DNA of 64,000 nucleotides, taken from contig NZ_LMUK01000006.1 of the NCBI RefSeq assembly GCF_009766005.1, positions 1 to 64,000 of the forward strand, read 5' to 3'. Within the stretch, counting starts at the first letter, position 1; each line of letters opens with the position of its first letter. The position numbers and the translations under genes were made by a program. The notes under the pieces were generated by a model that saw only the letters and a list, made by a program, of their open reading frames with translations, had not been told where the DNA came from and did not search any database. This document shows positions 45,933 to 54,009 of the stretch, one piece after another. Source of the stretch: Bradyrhizobium sp. S69 (GTDB taxonomy: Bacteria; Pseudomonadota; Alphaproteobacteria; Rhizobiales; Xanthobacteraceae).

Positions 45933-47138
45933 GTGCGTGTCCTTCCCAATGATCCTGCGGCTCCCAACAATCTTGCCAAGACTCTTGCCAAGGAGCCCCC
46001 TGCCAAGGACGCCGCGAAGAACGCTGCCAAGAACGCCGCAAACAGTCCTGCAAAAACCCCGGCTGGCGCGCCGCTGCCCGACAGCAAGGCCGAACTGCCG
46101 CCGGTGATCCGCCGCGCCGAGGTGGTGGCGTTCGCGCTGGTCGCGCTGCTGGTGATTTGCGTTGTCGCGGTTCTCTACGCCGCGAAAGCCTTCTTCCTGC
46201 CGATCGTATCGGCCTTCGTGGTCGGCACCATGCTATCGCCGGCGGCCGGCTTTCTGGAGCGCAGGCGAATTCCCCGCCCGGTGTCGGCGGTGCTGATCGT
46301 GGCCTCGGTGGGCGCCGGCGTCGCCTTCATGGTTGGCTTGATCTCCTCCCCGCTGATGGAATGGAGCACACGGCTGCCCGAACTGGGATCACAACTAAAG
46401 GACAAGCTGCATGTGTTCGACCGGCCGCTGGCGCTCTGGCATGAGCTTCAGGCGATGGTCGGCATGCCGGACGCGGGTTCGAACGGGGCGTTTGCGTTGC
46501 CTAAATTCGACTGGGTCGAACCCGCCGTCGGATTTCTATCGCCGACCTTCACCGAATTCCTGTTGTTCATCGCGACCTTGATCCTGTTCATTGCCAGTTG
46601 GCGCGACCTGCGGCGCGCGCTGGTCATGACATTCGGCGATCACGCCGCACGGCTTCGGATGCTGCGGATCCTCAATGAAATCGAGGCTAACCTCGGCGGC
46701 TATCTGCTGACGGTGACCATGATCAATTTCGGCGTCGGCGTCGCCACCGGGATCACCTGCGCGGTCACCGGGATGCCCAATGCGGCCGGGCTCGGCGCGT
46801 TGGCCGCGACCTTGAACTTCTTTCCGATCATCGGCCCGGTCGCGATGTTCGTGATCCTGGCGGTGGTGGGTGTCATCACAGCCTCCACAATCGGCATCGG
46901 CCTGATCGCAGCCCTATTGTTTGTCGGGATCACCTTTGTCGAAGGTCATTTTGTCACGCCGACCATCATCGGCCGCAGGCTCGAACTCAATGCGCTCGCG
47001 GTGTTCATGGCGCTGGCATTCTGGACCTGGCTGTGGGGACCGATGGGCGGCTTTTTGTCTTCGCCGCTCCTGATCGTAGCGCTCGTTCTCAAGGGGCATC
47101 TGATGCCGGAGGATTCGCCGCAACTACCAGCGGACTGA
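45933..47138 (+). CDS. AI-2E family transporter-like membrane protein
   Basis: A polytopic membrane protein of 401 residues from the GTG at 45933 (GGGAGA about five bases upstream); upstream in-frame residues look non-coding. An unusual Lys/Ala/Pro/Asn-rich cytoplasmic head (AKTLAKEPPAKDAAKNAAKN) precedes the first helix. The family hallmarks are the long N-terminal hairpin, FLPIVSAFVVGTMLSPAAGFLERRRIPRPVSAVLIV, and the C-terminal GLGALAATLNFFPIIGPVAMF and VEGHFVTPTIIGRRLELNALAVFMAL. Members include TqsA and Na+/H+ antiporters, so AI-2 export should not be assumed. Confidence 0.88.
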   Translation: MRVLPNDPAAPNNLAKTLAKEPPAKDAAKNAAKNAANSPAKTPAGAPLPDSKAELPPVIRRAEVVAFALVALLVICVVAVLYAAKAFFLPIVSAFVVGTMLSPAAGFLERRRIPRPVSAVLIVASVGAGVAFMVGLISSPLMEWSTRLPELGSQLKDKLHVFDRPLALWHELQAMVGMPDAGSNGAFALPKFDWVEPAVGFLSPTFTEFLLFIATLILFIASWRDLRRALVMTFGDHAARLRMLRILNEIEANLGGYLLTVTMINFGVGVATGITCAVTGMPNAAGLGALAATLNFFPIIGPVAMFVILAVVGVITASTIGIGLIAALLFVGITFVEGHFVTPTIIGRRLELNALAVFMALAFWTWLWGPMGGFLSSPLLIVALVLKGHLMPEDSPQLPAD

Positions 47139-47243
47139 ACGGCAAGTTCGCGCAAGAAACTTAGCGAGCAGCTTCGCGAGAAACTTCGTGAGGGAACTTT
47201 GGGAATTCCGGGGCGTTTGTCCCGGTAACTTAAGGAGCTTTTG

Positions 47244-47615
47244 ATGTCGAGTACGGACGGCGAAGCCGCGATGAAAAATCTGACGGATAAAGCGACCTAT
47301 GAACGCCTCGAGAAGGATGTAACAGCCGTGAAAAATGATATCGCAGCCCTCGCCGACCAGATCACCGACGTGCTCAACAGCTTCGCCGGCACCGCCAGCA
47401 AGCAGGCGCGCCGCGGCTACAAACAGGCTCGCGCCAATGTGGACCAAGCCGTCGACGATATGTCCGAGCGCGGCTCAGCCGCCATGGGCGCCGCGCACGA
47501 TGCGGCCTATTCGATCGAGGAATCGCTGGAGGATGCGATTACGCAGCGCCCGCTCGCGACCGTGGGCCTCGCGCTTGGCCTCGGCTTCCTGATCGGCGCG
47601 GTGTGGCGACGCTGA
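47244..47615 (+). CDS. DUF883/ElaB-YqjD-like membrane-anchored protein
   Basis: A 123-residue protein with a helical N-terminal region (LEKDVTAVKNDIAALADQITDVLNSFAGTA), an Ala/Gln-rich middle (KQARRGYKQARANVDQAVDDM) and a C-terminal membrane helix (PLATVGLALGLGFLIGAVWRR). This is the ElaB/YqjD/DUF883 plan, known for stress-induced inner-membrane proteins that can bind ribosomes in E. coli. AAGGAG lies seven bases before ATG 47244. The downstream neighbour is a small integral membrane protein, as in yqjDE-type pairs, though a terminator-like hairpin separates them. Confidence 0.87.
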   Translation: MSSTDGEAAMKNLTDKATYERLEKDVTAVKNDIAALADQITDVLNSFAGTASKQARRGYKQARANVDQAVDDMSERGSAAMGAAHDAAYSIEESLEDAITQRPLATVGLALGLGFLIGAVWRR

Positions 47616-47673
47616 CGGCGGCCCACGCGGATTAGCGATGTCTGACCTCAATCCATCGATTATTTAGATGGCG

Positions 47674-47699
47674 CGGCGGCGGGCACCCGCCGCCGTTTT
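47674..47699 (+). terminator. Intrinsic terminator after the DUF883 gene
   Basis: CGGCGGCGGG (47674-47683) and CCCGCCGCCG (47686-47695) are perfect arms, followed by TTTT. It lies 58 bases after the stop codon and 32 bases before the next gene. Confidence 0.72.
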
Positions 47700-47731
47700 A
47701 TGTATGAACACTTTTAGTACCGGGGCCGCCG

Positions 47732-48184
47732 ATGTTTCAGCGCATGATCGATGATTTCAAGGACTCGGTGACAAATTCAGCGCGGCTGGCATCGCTGGCC
47801 GCCGCGATCGCGCTGACCTTGTTCATCGCGCTGGCGTTCCTGTGCGCCGCGGCCTTTGTTTATGTGCTGCAGACCCACGGCCTGATCGATGCCTGCTTGG
47901 CCGGTGCCGGCGTGTTTTTCGCCGTGACCGTGATCGCGGCGATCAGTTATCTGGTGCGCGCCAGGCGGATCAAGCGGATCAGGGCGCACGCCGCCGACCA
48001 TAAGAAATCGCCGCTGCACAGCGCGCTCGCCGACCCGATGCTGGTCGCAACCGCACTCCAGCTGGTCCGCGCGATCGGCGTCAAACGACTGATCCCGATT
48101 TTGGCGGTCGGCGGCCTTGCGCTCGGGTTTTTAGCCACCCGCGGCGCCGCACGCACCAGTGACGATGCGTCGCCGGAGACGTGA
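47732..48184 (+). CDS. Small integral membrane protein (YqjE/phage-holin-superfamily-like)
   Basis: A 150-residue protein with two strong adjacent helices (LASLAAAIALTLFIALAFLCAAAFVYVL and LAGAGVFFAVTVIAAISYLV), a basic loop (RARRIKRIRAHAADHKK), and a third shorter hydrophobic stretch (LIPILAVGGLALGFLA). It resembles the YqjE-like/holin-superfamily III proteins that follow DUF883 genes. No lysis or phage genes are near, so it is not prophage-derived. It is probably a stress-linked membrane protein; the function is unknown. Confidence 0.65.
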   Translation: MFQRMIDDFKDSVTNSARLASLAAAIALTLFIALAFLCAAAFVYVLQTHGLIDACLAGAGVFFAVTVIAAISYLVRARRIKRIRAHAADHKKSPLHSALADPMLVATALQLVRAIGVKRLIPILAVGGLALGFLATRGAARTSDDASPET

Positions 48185-48222
48185 TCTTTTCAAACGTTGC
48201 TGATTTTTAAACTCTTCAGCAT

Positions 48223-48406
48223 TCCCTGGAGGGGTCCGAGACGAGCGAAGCTCGTTCGCGGATCGGCTCGTGTTGAGCGTAGCGAAATGCGAGACGGGGT
48301 GGGGTGGGGCAACGTTATGGCACAACGCGTCGCCACCCCACCCCGCCGCTCTACCGGACGACGCTGCGCGTCGCTCGGGTCGCGTCGACCCTCCCCCTCC
48401 AGGGGA
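48223..48406. repeat. 184-bp stem-rich palindromic element
   Basis: The ends are related inverted sequences, TCCCTGGAGGGGTC at the left and GACCCTCCCCCTCCAGGGGA at the right. Inside, GGGGTGGGGTGGGG faces CCACCCCACCCCG across a short spacer, and GAGCGAAGCTC is a small hairpin. It fills the gap between two converging genes. The ends resemble the inverted flanks of the DUF559 cassette at 58120-58555. Confidence 0.7.
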
Positions 48407-48451
48407 GGGTGAAGACGCGGGCCGACCCGCCGTAGCTGAAAATCTATCGCT

Positions 48452-48874
48452 TCAGGTCACGCAGCTCCCGGGCTGCAACCGCTTGGCAACTTCGGTCAGG
48501 ACGCTGACGACGGGCTCGCAGGCCAGGGTCCTGCCGCTGCCGGACTTGATCAGAAGCGACGCGGGAGCGCCACCGCGGGCCACGACGACGACCGGCATCC
48601 GGATCAGAACCGAGGTATCGGCAACACCGCTCAGCCGCAGCGAGACGGTCTGGGTCTGGGTAGCAGGCCCGGCGACACGCGGGGCACGATCGGCCTTGGC
48701 GTCACGGTTGACGACGGCCTCAGTCGCCTCCGTCGAAGCGACTTGGGTCGCATTGATTTGGCCGGCGGCATCGCGTTGACCGAGATCGCGGCCCGACGCC
48801 ACCGCGCCAAAGGTCAGCGAAAGCGCGATCGCGCCGAAGATACCCTTCGATATTCCGCAGGAAAGCTGTGCCAT
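48452..48874 (-). CDS. Secreted protein of unknown function
   Basis: A protein of about 140 residues from the ATG at 48874 (MAQLSCGISKGIFGAIALSLTFGAVASG), which begins a signal peptide; an alternative ATG lies five codons earlier. The mature part is Ala/Thr/Val-rich with no catalytic signature. Two cysteines near the C-terminus (TLACEPVV and PGSC) could form a disulfide. I do not recognise a named family. Base composition matches its neighbours. Confidence 0.6.
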   Translation of the reverse strand: MAQLSCGISKGIFGAIALSLTFGAVASGRDLGQRDAAGQINATQVASTEATEAVVNRDAKADRAPRVAGPATQTQTVSLRLSGVADTSVLIRMPVVVVARGGAPASLLIKSGSGRTLACEPVVSVLTEVAKRLQPGSCVT

Positions 48875-49017
48875 ATTCGCAAATCCCATCGCCCCATGGC
48901 GATCACCGAAGTAACGCGCGCGGAACCCCGCGGGTTCTGGATGCCTGCGATCACTTAACCGTGTCTAAAAAAAGTTGACGGCGGCGGGAACGATTCCGGG
49001 CGCCTCGGCATTGCCCT

Positions 49018-49099
49018 GCCAGCCGGTCATCCCCCTGCCCCATTGACTGGCGACGTAGGGCGCGGCTGTGGTGATGCCAGCCGCGCCCTGCTTTTTTTT
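49018..49099 (+). ncRNA. Candidate small RNA ending in a strong terminator
   Basis: A perfect 12-base stem and T8 run has no rightward protein gene within 870 bases upstream. About 40 bases before it is a C-rich single-stranded stretch of the kind used for pairing with Shine-Dalgarno regions. Upstream, GGAAC (48987) and CATT (49009) are 17 bases apart, one base off the general stress sigma consensus GGAAC-N17-CGTT. The 5' end near 49018 is estimated from that spacing only. Confidence 0.35.
49057..49099 (+). terminator. Strong intrinsic terminator with no obvious upstream gene
   Basis: AGGGCGCGGCTG (49057-49068) and CAGCCGCGCCCT (49078-49089) are exact complements around a nine-base loop, followed by GC and eight T residues. 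It points rightward. Confidence 0.88.
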
Positions 49100-49297
49100 G
49101 GCGCCGGCAACGTCCATCAGCAAACTTAGATATTCACGTGTCGAAACGCCGCAGGCCCCGCCGTGCTGCGGCTCAAGAGATCGCGCCGGAGAGAATCCCG
49201 GATCAGATCATGATGCTGTCGGTCGACGACCAGCTGACGGGCAAACGGCCCCGCGATGACGCGAGGCCGTGCTATTTCGATCCGGAAGATGTCGAGA

Positions 49298-50104
49298 TCA
49301 GGAAGCCGCTACCTTGGGCGTGCGGTTGCGCGAGTTGCGCTGGAAGAACAGCGCCTGGCTCGCGACCGCCGAGACCATCGCGGGCTGGAACGGTTTCGAA
49401 ATCAGGAACGCCGGTTCGGGGCGTTCGCCGGTCAGGAAGCGTTCCGGATAGGCCGTGATGAAGACCACCGGCACCTCGAACACTTTCAGCAGTTCGTTGA
49501 CGGCGTCGAGACCCGAGCTGCCGTCGGCGAGTTGAATGTCGGCCAGGATCAGGCCGGGCTTCTTGTTCTTGGCCAGCGCCACCGCATCCGCATGGGTGCG
49601 GGCGACGCCGATCACGTTGTGGCCGAGGTTCTTGACCAGGCTTTCGATGTCCATCGCAATGAAGGTCTCGTCCTCGATGATCAGTACGTCGGTCGCGATC
49701 TCGGCCGCCATTTCCCGCCCGGCCGTGTCGGCGAGCTTGCGGGTCTCGGCCACATCGACGCTCAGGATGAACGCGACTTCTTCCTCGGAAAAACCTTCCA
49801 GCGACAGCAGCAGGAAGGCCTGCCGCGGCAATGGCGTGATGTTGGAAAGCCGGCGCTCCGAGGGCATCGGCAGTGCCGCCACATCGGCATCGTCGTTCAA
49901 CGAGACCGAATTCCAGATTCGGGTGAACAGCTGAAACAGGCCGGCGCGCGGGCCGTGCTGCTCATCGAGCAGCGCTGGGTCCTGCAGCAGCGCTTCGAGC
50001 ATGGCTCCGACGTAAGCATCACCCGACGCCTGGTTGCCGGTCAAGGCACGGGCATAGCGCCGCAATAACGGTAGATGTTCAGCAACAAGCTGCGATCGGG
50101 ACAT
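49298..50104 (-). CDS. phyR: General stress response regulator PhyR
   Basis: A 268-residue response regulator that, when phosphorylated, binds NepR by sigma-factor mimicry and frees EcfG. The N-terminal ECF-sigma-like domain covers about residues 8-130 (LLRRYARALTGNQASGDAYV, PLPRQAFLLLSLEGFSEEEVAFIL). The C-terminal receiver domain has acidic residues IIEDE, the phosphoacceptor Asp in LILADIQLADG (about residue 189), and the FAT-GUY-type motif VVFITAYPE. I choose ATG 50104; two codons upstream is an alternative. It is divergent from nepR-ecfG. Confidence 0.96.
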   Translation of the reverse strand: MSRSQLVAEHLPLLRRYARALTGNQASGDAYVGAMLEALLQDPALLDEQHGPRAGLFQLFTRIWNSVSLNDDADVAALPMPSERRLSNITPLPRQAFLLLSLEGFSEEEVAFILSVDVAETRKLADTAGREMAAEIATDVLIIEDETFIAMDIESLVKNLGHNVIGVARTHADAVALAKNKKPGLILADIQLADGSSGLDAVNELLKVFEVPVVFITAYPERFLTGERPEPAFLISKPFQPAMVSAVASQALFFQRNSRNRTPKVAAS

Positions 50105-50175
50105 CCCCACTCCATCTCATATCTTTGGGTCAAGATACCTGGCGGGGTGACCCGGGCTCCCCTGTTACGCCTGTT

Positions 50176-50200
50176 TACGCCCGAAGGCGCCAAAAGTTCC
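50176..50200 (-). promoter_or_regulatory. Candidate EcfG-type promoter for phyR
   Basis: Read leftward, GGAAC (50196-50200) is followed after 16 bases by CGTA (50176-50179), one base from the general stress consensus GGAAC-N16/17-CGTT. It is 72 bases before the phyR start. Two further GGAAC words nearby lack a partner. Autoregulation of phyR by EcfG is known in relatives; the site here is inferred. Confidence 0.45.
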
Positions 50201-50292
50201 GAGAAAAGTTCCCGGGCGCCGGAACTTTCCGGCAGACTTTGAATTAGCCTCCCTACAGAGCCCGTAACGGCTCCAGATCCCAAGGATAATTC

Positions 50293-50556
50293 TTGACTAT
50301 TCAGGGACTTAACTCTCGGGGAAGCGTGGATAAGGTCATGAAAGATGTGAAGTCGAGGAATGCCGCACCCGGCAAGCAAGGCGGGCTGAACGCCGAAATC
50401 CAATCCAGGATCGGCCATCAGCTCCGCGCCATGTACGACGACGTCGTGCGGCAGGGGGTGCCCGACCGCTTCGCGGAGTTGATCCGAAAACTCGATACGC
50501 CCGAGGGCAATGCCCAATTGGGAGCCGCGGGCGACAAAAATGACGGGAGGGAGTAA
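50293..50556 (+). CDS. nepR: Anti-sigma factor NepR
   Basis: An 87-residue protein that sequesters EcfG in unstressed cells. The NepR core is LNAEIQSRIGHQLRAMYDDVVRQGVPDRFAELIRKLD, containing the two helices that contact sigma or PhyR. The TTG at 50293 has AAGGA six bases upstream; internal ATG 50338 (MKDVKSRN) is an equally plausible start giving 72 residues. The stop overlaps the ecfG ATG (TAATG), so the anti-sigma and sigma are translated in a coupled way. Confidence 0.92.
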   Translation: MTIQGLNSRGSVDKVMKDVKSRNAAPGKQGGLNAEIQSRIGHQLRAMYDDVVRQGVPDRFAELIRKLDTPEGNAQLGAAGDKNDGRE

Positions 50557-51104
50557 TGCCTCTCACAGATTCACTTCGCGACGACATCCTGGCGTCGGTC
50601 CCCAGCCTGCGCGCCTTCGCCATCTCGCTCAGCGGCAATGGCGATCGCGCCGACGATCTGGTGCAGGAAACACTGCTGCGCGCGCTGGCTAACATCGACT
50701 CGTTCCAGCCCGGCTCCAACCTGCCGGCATGGCTGTTCACGATCCTGCGCAACCTGTTCCGCTCCGACTATCGCAAGCGGCGGCGGGAGGTCGAGGATGC
50801 CGACGGCAGCTACGCCAAAACGCTGAAGACCCAGCCGGCCCAAAGCGCCCATCTGGAATTCGAGGAATTCCGCCTGGCGCTGGAAAAACTGCCGCAGGAC
50901 CAGCGTGAAGCGCTGATCCTGGTCGGCGCCTCCGGCTTCTCCTACGAGGATGCGGCGGCGATCTGCGGCTGCGCGGTCGGCACCATCAAGAGCCGCGTCA
51001 ACCGGGCGAGGTCGAAACTCAGCGCCCTGCTCTATGTCGACGGCGCCGAGGATTTCGGCCCCGACGAGACGGTGCGCGCCGTGATCGGCGGCAGCGGCGG
51101 TTAG
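50556..51104 (+). CDS. ecfG: ECF sigma factor EcfG
   Basis: A 182-residue ECF15/EcfG-class sigma factor directing the alphaproteobacterial general stress response. Region 2 contains LRAFAISLSGNGDRADDLVQETLLRALANIDSFQPGSNLPAWLFTILRN. Region 4 contains LEKLPQDQREALILVGASGFSYEDAAAICGCAVGTIKSRVNRAR, the HTH that reads the -35 GGAAC. It has no extra C-terminal domain. It is coupled to nepR upstream, followed by a palindromic repeat and the convergent kinase gene. Confidence 0.96.
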   Translation: MPLTDSLRDDILASVPSLRAFAISLSGNGDRADDLVQETLLRALANIDSFQPGSNLPAWLFTILRNLFRSDYRKRRREVEDADGSYAKTLKTQPAQSAHLEFEEFRLALEKLPQDQREALILVGASGFSYEDAAAICGCAVGTIKSRVNRARSKLSALLYVDGAEDFGPDETVRAVIGGSGG

Positions 51105-51120
51105 CCGACCTCCTCTCTCT

Positions 51121-51248
51121 CTCTCGCCCCGCGCTTGCGGGGAAAGGGTGGGGTGAGGGGCTCTTGCAGCGAGTTTTGACTCGCGGATAAGCCCCCTCAC
51201 CCGAAATTCGCTTTGCGAATTTCGACCTCTCCCCGCCGGGGAGAGGTG
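51121..51248. repeat. Paired palindromic repeat, family D
   Basis: Two inverted family D copies face each other. The right copy (51192-51248) reads CCCCTCACCC, hairpin GAAATTCGC-ttt-GCGAATTTC, GA, hairpin CCTCTCCCC-gcc-GGGGAGAGG. The left copy has CCCCGC-gctt-GCGGGG and GGGTGAGGGGC. It lies between the convergent ecfG and kinase genes. Confidence 0.8.
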
Positions 51249-51314
51249 AAGTCGCAACCGATTCAACCGCTTCGCCGGTTCAGTTCAACATCATCCCGCT
51301 CTACCTGGCCGGCT

Positions 51315-53066
51315 CTACCGCACCCGCTTGACCGGCGCCTTGAATTGCTCGGTGCGGTCTCTTTCCGTCATGTCGATGACGGTCTCCATCGGCGCGGTGA
51401 GTTCGTAGACGTAACTCACGTCGGTAAAATAACGCTGCGATGTGCCACCGAGCGCCTCCGGCGCCACCCGGTCGAGCAGGATGACACCGAAATCAGTATC
51501 CTCGCGACGGGTCGCCGCACTGGTGTTGAATTCCTCCCAGCGAAAATGAAAGGTCGCCTCGGGCGCTTCGCCGGTCACTTCCCAATGCGCCACGATGTGC
51601 GGATGCTTGCCGACCAGCGACAGCCCCTCATCCGAGTGCGATGCCAGTTCGAAGAACAACAGCGACAGGCTCTGCGCGGCCCGGGCGCTGACCGAGATAT
51701 CGGGACCGCTGACCGCGATGCGTTCGGCGTGAGGTATCGCGCGCGCCTCGAACAGGCCCTTGAGTTTCACGCCCTGCCACTGGCTTTCGCTGAGTAGCGA
51801 GACCACGTTCGACATCGCATGGATGCGGCCGATCAAGAGTTCGCGCGCGACATCGATATCGGCGCCATGGCGCAGCGTGCGCGTCACGATCGACTGGATC
51901 ACCGCCAGGATGTTCTTGACCCGATGATTGAGCTCGTCGATCACCGCGGTCAGCCGGCGCTCGAAGCCGATTCTGACCTGGATTTCGCGGCTCAGCCGCA
52001 AATTGTTGTAGGCGACATATCCGAACAGCCCGCAGATGATGCCGGTCAGCGCCAGGCCGATCGCCGCCACGATCGCGGCGGTCTGCGCCGCGCGCTTCAC
52101 CGCGTTGGTCTTGGCATAATAACTGAGCGACCAGTCGCGGCCGCCGAACGTCACCGTTCTGGTCGCCGACGGTGCGGGTCCCTCGGGGTTGGCGATCCGC
52201 GAGGCCACGATCCCCTGATCGTTGGCGATCAGCTCGCTATTGGCGCTGCGGGGATCCTTCAACACCACCGAGAATAGCGACAGATCGTCATTCGTCAGCA
52301 TCAGCGGCGCCAACTCGTAGGAAAATGTAACGAATCCCGCCGGCGAATTGCCGTCGTCCTGCTGCACCGGAGCGGCGAGAACGAGGCCGACCGCTCCATC
52401 CGGACGCATCAGCGAAACCGGATCCGACGCGACGGGCTTGCCGCCCGCCATGGCCTGCGTGAACATGGTGCCCAGGATCGGATTCTGATCGAGGGAACGG
52501 CCGGGGAATGCCATCGTCTTGTCGTTACGGGGTTCGACGTCCATCACCACGTCGATCGGCTGGGTCAGCGACCGGGTATCCCGCGGCGAATCATTGTAGC
52601 TGCGGATCGTGGGGTCGGGGAAACCGGCCTTCATCAACTCGGCGCGCGCGGCATCCAGTTCGTTCGGCTTGAGCCGGGCGATCCAGCTGGCGACCACGAA
52701 ATCCGTCTTGAAGGCATAGATCGACGCCCGCAACGGTTGCAGCATATCGGCCTTGATCACCGATGGTGCATGAAACAGGCCCGAGGCGACGCGGGCCAGC
52801 AGTTCGCGCTCGGTCAGCCGGTCCTGCACCAGGCTGGCATGAACGTCGATCGCGCGCGCCATGGCGATGCCGTCGAGCGTGAGCTCCTGATCGTGCACGC
52901 GATAGGCCGCAAGACCGGAGAGCAGCACCCCGATAAGCGCAATAAAGCCGATGATGAAGCCTAGCCGAACCACCCGCTTACTCGAAAATGAGAGGTTGGC
53001 GTGAAAATGGATTAAGCATGTGATATTCGCCGCGGCGGCAACAGACTGAAACAGAACGCGGGCCAA
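51315..53066 (-). CDS. HWE-family sensor histidine kinase with CHASE domain, probable PhyR kinase
   Basis: A membrane kinase of up to 583 residues. TM1 is VVRLGFIIGFIALIGVLLSGLAAYRV. The periplasmic CHASE domain covers about residues 75-330 (TQPIDVVMDVEPRNDKTMAF). TM2 is AAQTAAIVAAIGLALTGIICGLFGYVAY. The cytoplasmic part has the HWE/HisKA_2 H-box IDELNHRVKNILAVIQSIV and the RWEEFN motif that gives the W-x-E signature. Its position beside phyR-nepR-ecfG strongly suggests it feeds phosphate to PhyR. The listed start is a TTG at 53066 without a good Shine-Dalgarno; a GTG just before VRLGFIIG would give a shorter protein. Confidence 0.88.
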   Translation of the reverse strand: MARVLFQSVAAAANITCLIHFHANLSFSSKRVVRLGFIIGFIALIGVLLSGLAAYRVHDQELTLDGIAMARAIDVHASLVQDRLTERELLARVASGLFHAPSVIKADMLQPLRASIYAFKTDFVVASWIARLKPNELDAARAELMKAGFPDPTIRSYNDSPRDTRSLTQPIDVVMDVEPRNDKTMAFPGRSLDQNPILGTMFTQAMAGGKPVASDPVSLMRPDGAVGLVLAAPVQQDDGNSPAGFVTFSYELAPLMLTNDDLSLFSVVLKDPRSANSELIANDQGIVASRIANPEGPAPSATRTVTFGGRDWSLSYYAKTNAVKRAAQTAAIVAAIGLALTGIICGLFGYVAYNNLRLSREIQVRIGFERRLTAVIDELNHRVKNILAVIQSIVTRTLRHGADIDVARELLIGRIHAMSNVVSLLSESQWQGVKLKGLFEARAIPHAERIAVSGPDISVSARAAQSLSLLFFELASHSDEGLSLVGKHPHIVAHWEVTGEAPEATFHFRWEEFNTSAATRREDTDFGVILLDRVAPEALGGTSQRYFTDVSYVYELTAPMETVIDMTERDRTEQFKAPVKRVR

Positions 53067-53314
53067 CCGTGAGACATATTGAAGGAGCGATCATGGCTAC
53101 GCAACTACGGAGGGGACGAGAACGACGCTGCCCCGCCTTCGAGACGCTGGATGGGCGGCGCCAGAGTTCATCAATCGCCTTGCGCCGGTTTGGTTCCATC
53201 TCGAGGCCGGAAAATTCGCACGTGCCGGGCGCACTGCAACGCAAGCATTGATAAATTCGATCGATCGGCTTTTGCCAGGCTTTATTGATTAACCTGGTCG
53301 GTTAGCTGGCCTTG

Positions 53315-53953
53315 TCAGATCGCCTTGGTCGGTGCCGCCGGGGTGAGCCCGCCCTTGGCTTCGATGAAGCCGATGATGCGATCAAGACCGTCGCTTTTCT
53401 TCAAATTGGTCATGACAAACGGCCGCGTACCGCGCATCCGCCGCGCATCGGTGTCCATCTTCTCCAGCGAGGCGCCGACATGCGGCGCGAGGTCGATCTT
53501 GTTGATCACCAGGAGATCGGAGCGGGTGATGCCGGGGCCGCCCTTGGAGGGGATCTTGTCGCCGGCGGCGACGTCGATGACATAGATCGTGAGATCGGCG
53601 AGTTCGGGTGAGAACGTGGCGGCCAGATTGTCGCCGCCGGATTCGATCAGCACCAGATCGAGATTCGGAAATTTCGCGCGCATGTCGGCGACCGCGGCGA
53701 GATTCATCGAGGCGTCCTCGCGGATCGCGGTATGCGGGCAGCCGCCGGTCTCGACGCCGGCAATGCGATCCGGCGTCAACGACCCCGAGCGCACCAGGAA
53801 TTCCGCGTCCCATTTGGTGTAGATGTCGTTGGTGATCGCGGCGATATCATAGCGCTCCCGCATCGACTTGCAGAGCAGGTCCATCAACGCGGTCTTGCCC
53901 GATCCGACGGGGCCACCGATGCCGATCCGAAGCGGGCCGTGAGATTTTGTCAT
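53315..53953 (-). CDS. ureG: Urease accessory GTPase UreG
   Basis: A 212-residue SIMIBI-class GTPase that powers nickel insertion into urease. The P-loop is [18 protein letters not shown], the metal-binding CPH motif is in [17 protein letters not shown], and base specificity is given by [13 protein letters not shown]. The family-typical [27 protein letters not shown] is complete. It is the last gene of the urease cluster, separated from ureF by a 233-base gap holding a family C repeat. It may still be co-transcribed with the operon. Confidence 0.97.
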   Translation of the reverse strand: MTKSHGPLRIGIGGPVGSGKTALMDLLCKSMRERYDIAAITNDIYTKWDAEFLVRSGSLTPDRIAGVETGGCPHTAIREDASMNLAAVADMRAKFPNLDLVLIESGGDNLAATFSPELADLTIYVIDVAAGDKIPSKGGPGITRSDLLVINKIDLAPHVGASLEKMDTDARRMRGTRPFVMTNLKKSDGLDRIIGFIEAKGGLTPAAPTKAI

Positions 53954-54009
53954 TTAGAAAATGTCCCCCGATGTCGTCCCGGCATTCAAGCCTATAAAGC
54001 TAACTCGGA

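Larger units (their letters stand above)
48875..49297. other. 423-base interval without a protein gene
   Basis: No convincing reading frame is visible. The interval holds a strong rightward terminator at 49057-49099, a GGAAC-type promoter-like motif at 48987-49012 and a C-rich stretch (CCCCCTGCCCC) between them, together suggesting a small RNA. The remainder up to the phyR stop shows no feature I can support. Confidence 0.7.

Noticed and set aside
47732..48184. Holin-like protein as a sign of prophage
   Set aside because: No phage structural, lysis or integrase genes nearby; the pairing with DUF883 is the common stress-membrane arrangement.
50221..50292. EcfG-type promoter for nepR-ecfG starting at GGAAC 50221
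   Set aside because: No CGTT-like box is found 16 or 17 bases downstream; only AATT is present, so I did not list it.
53069..53288. Short rightward frames after the kinase gene
   Set aside because: Two overlapping frames of similar length, basic composition and no recognised family; not supportable.
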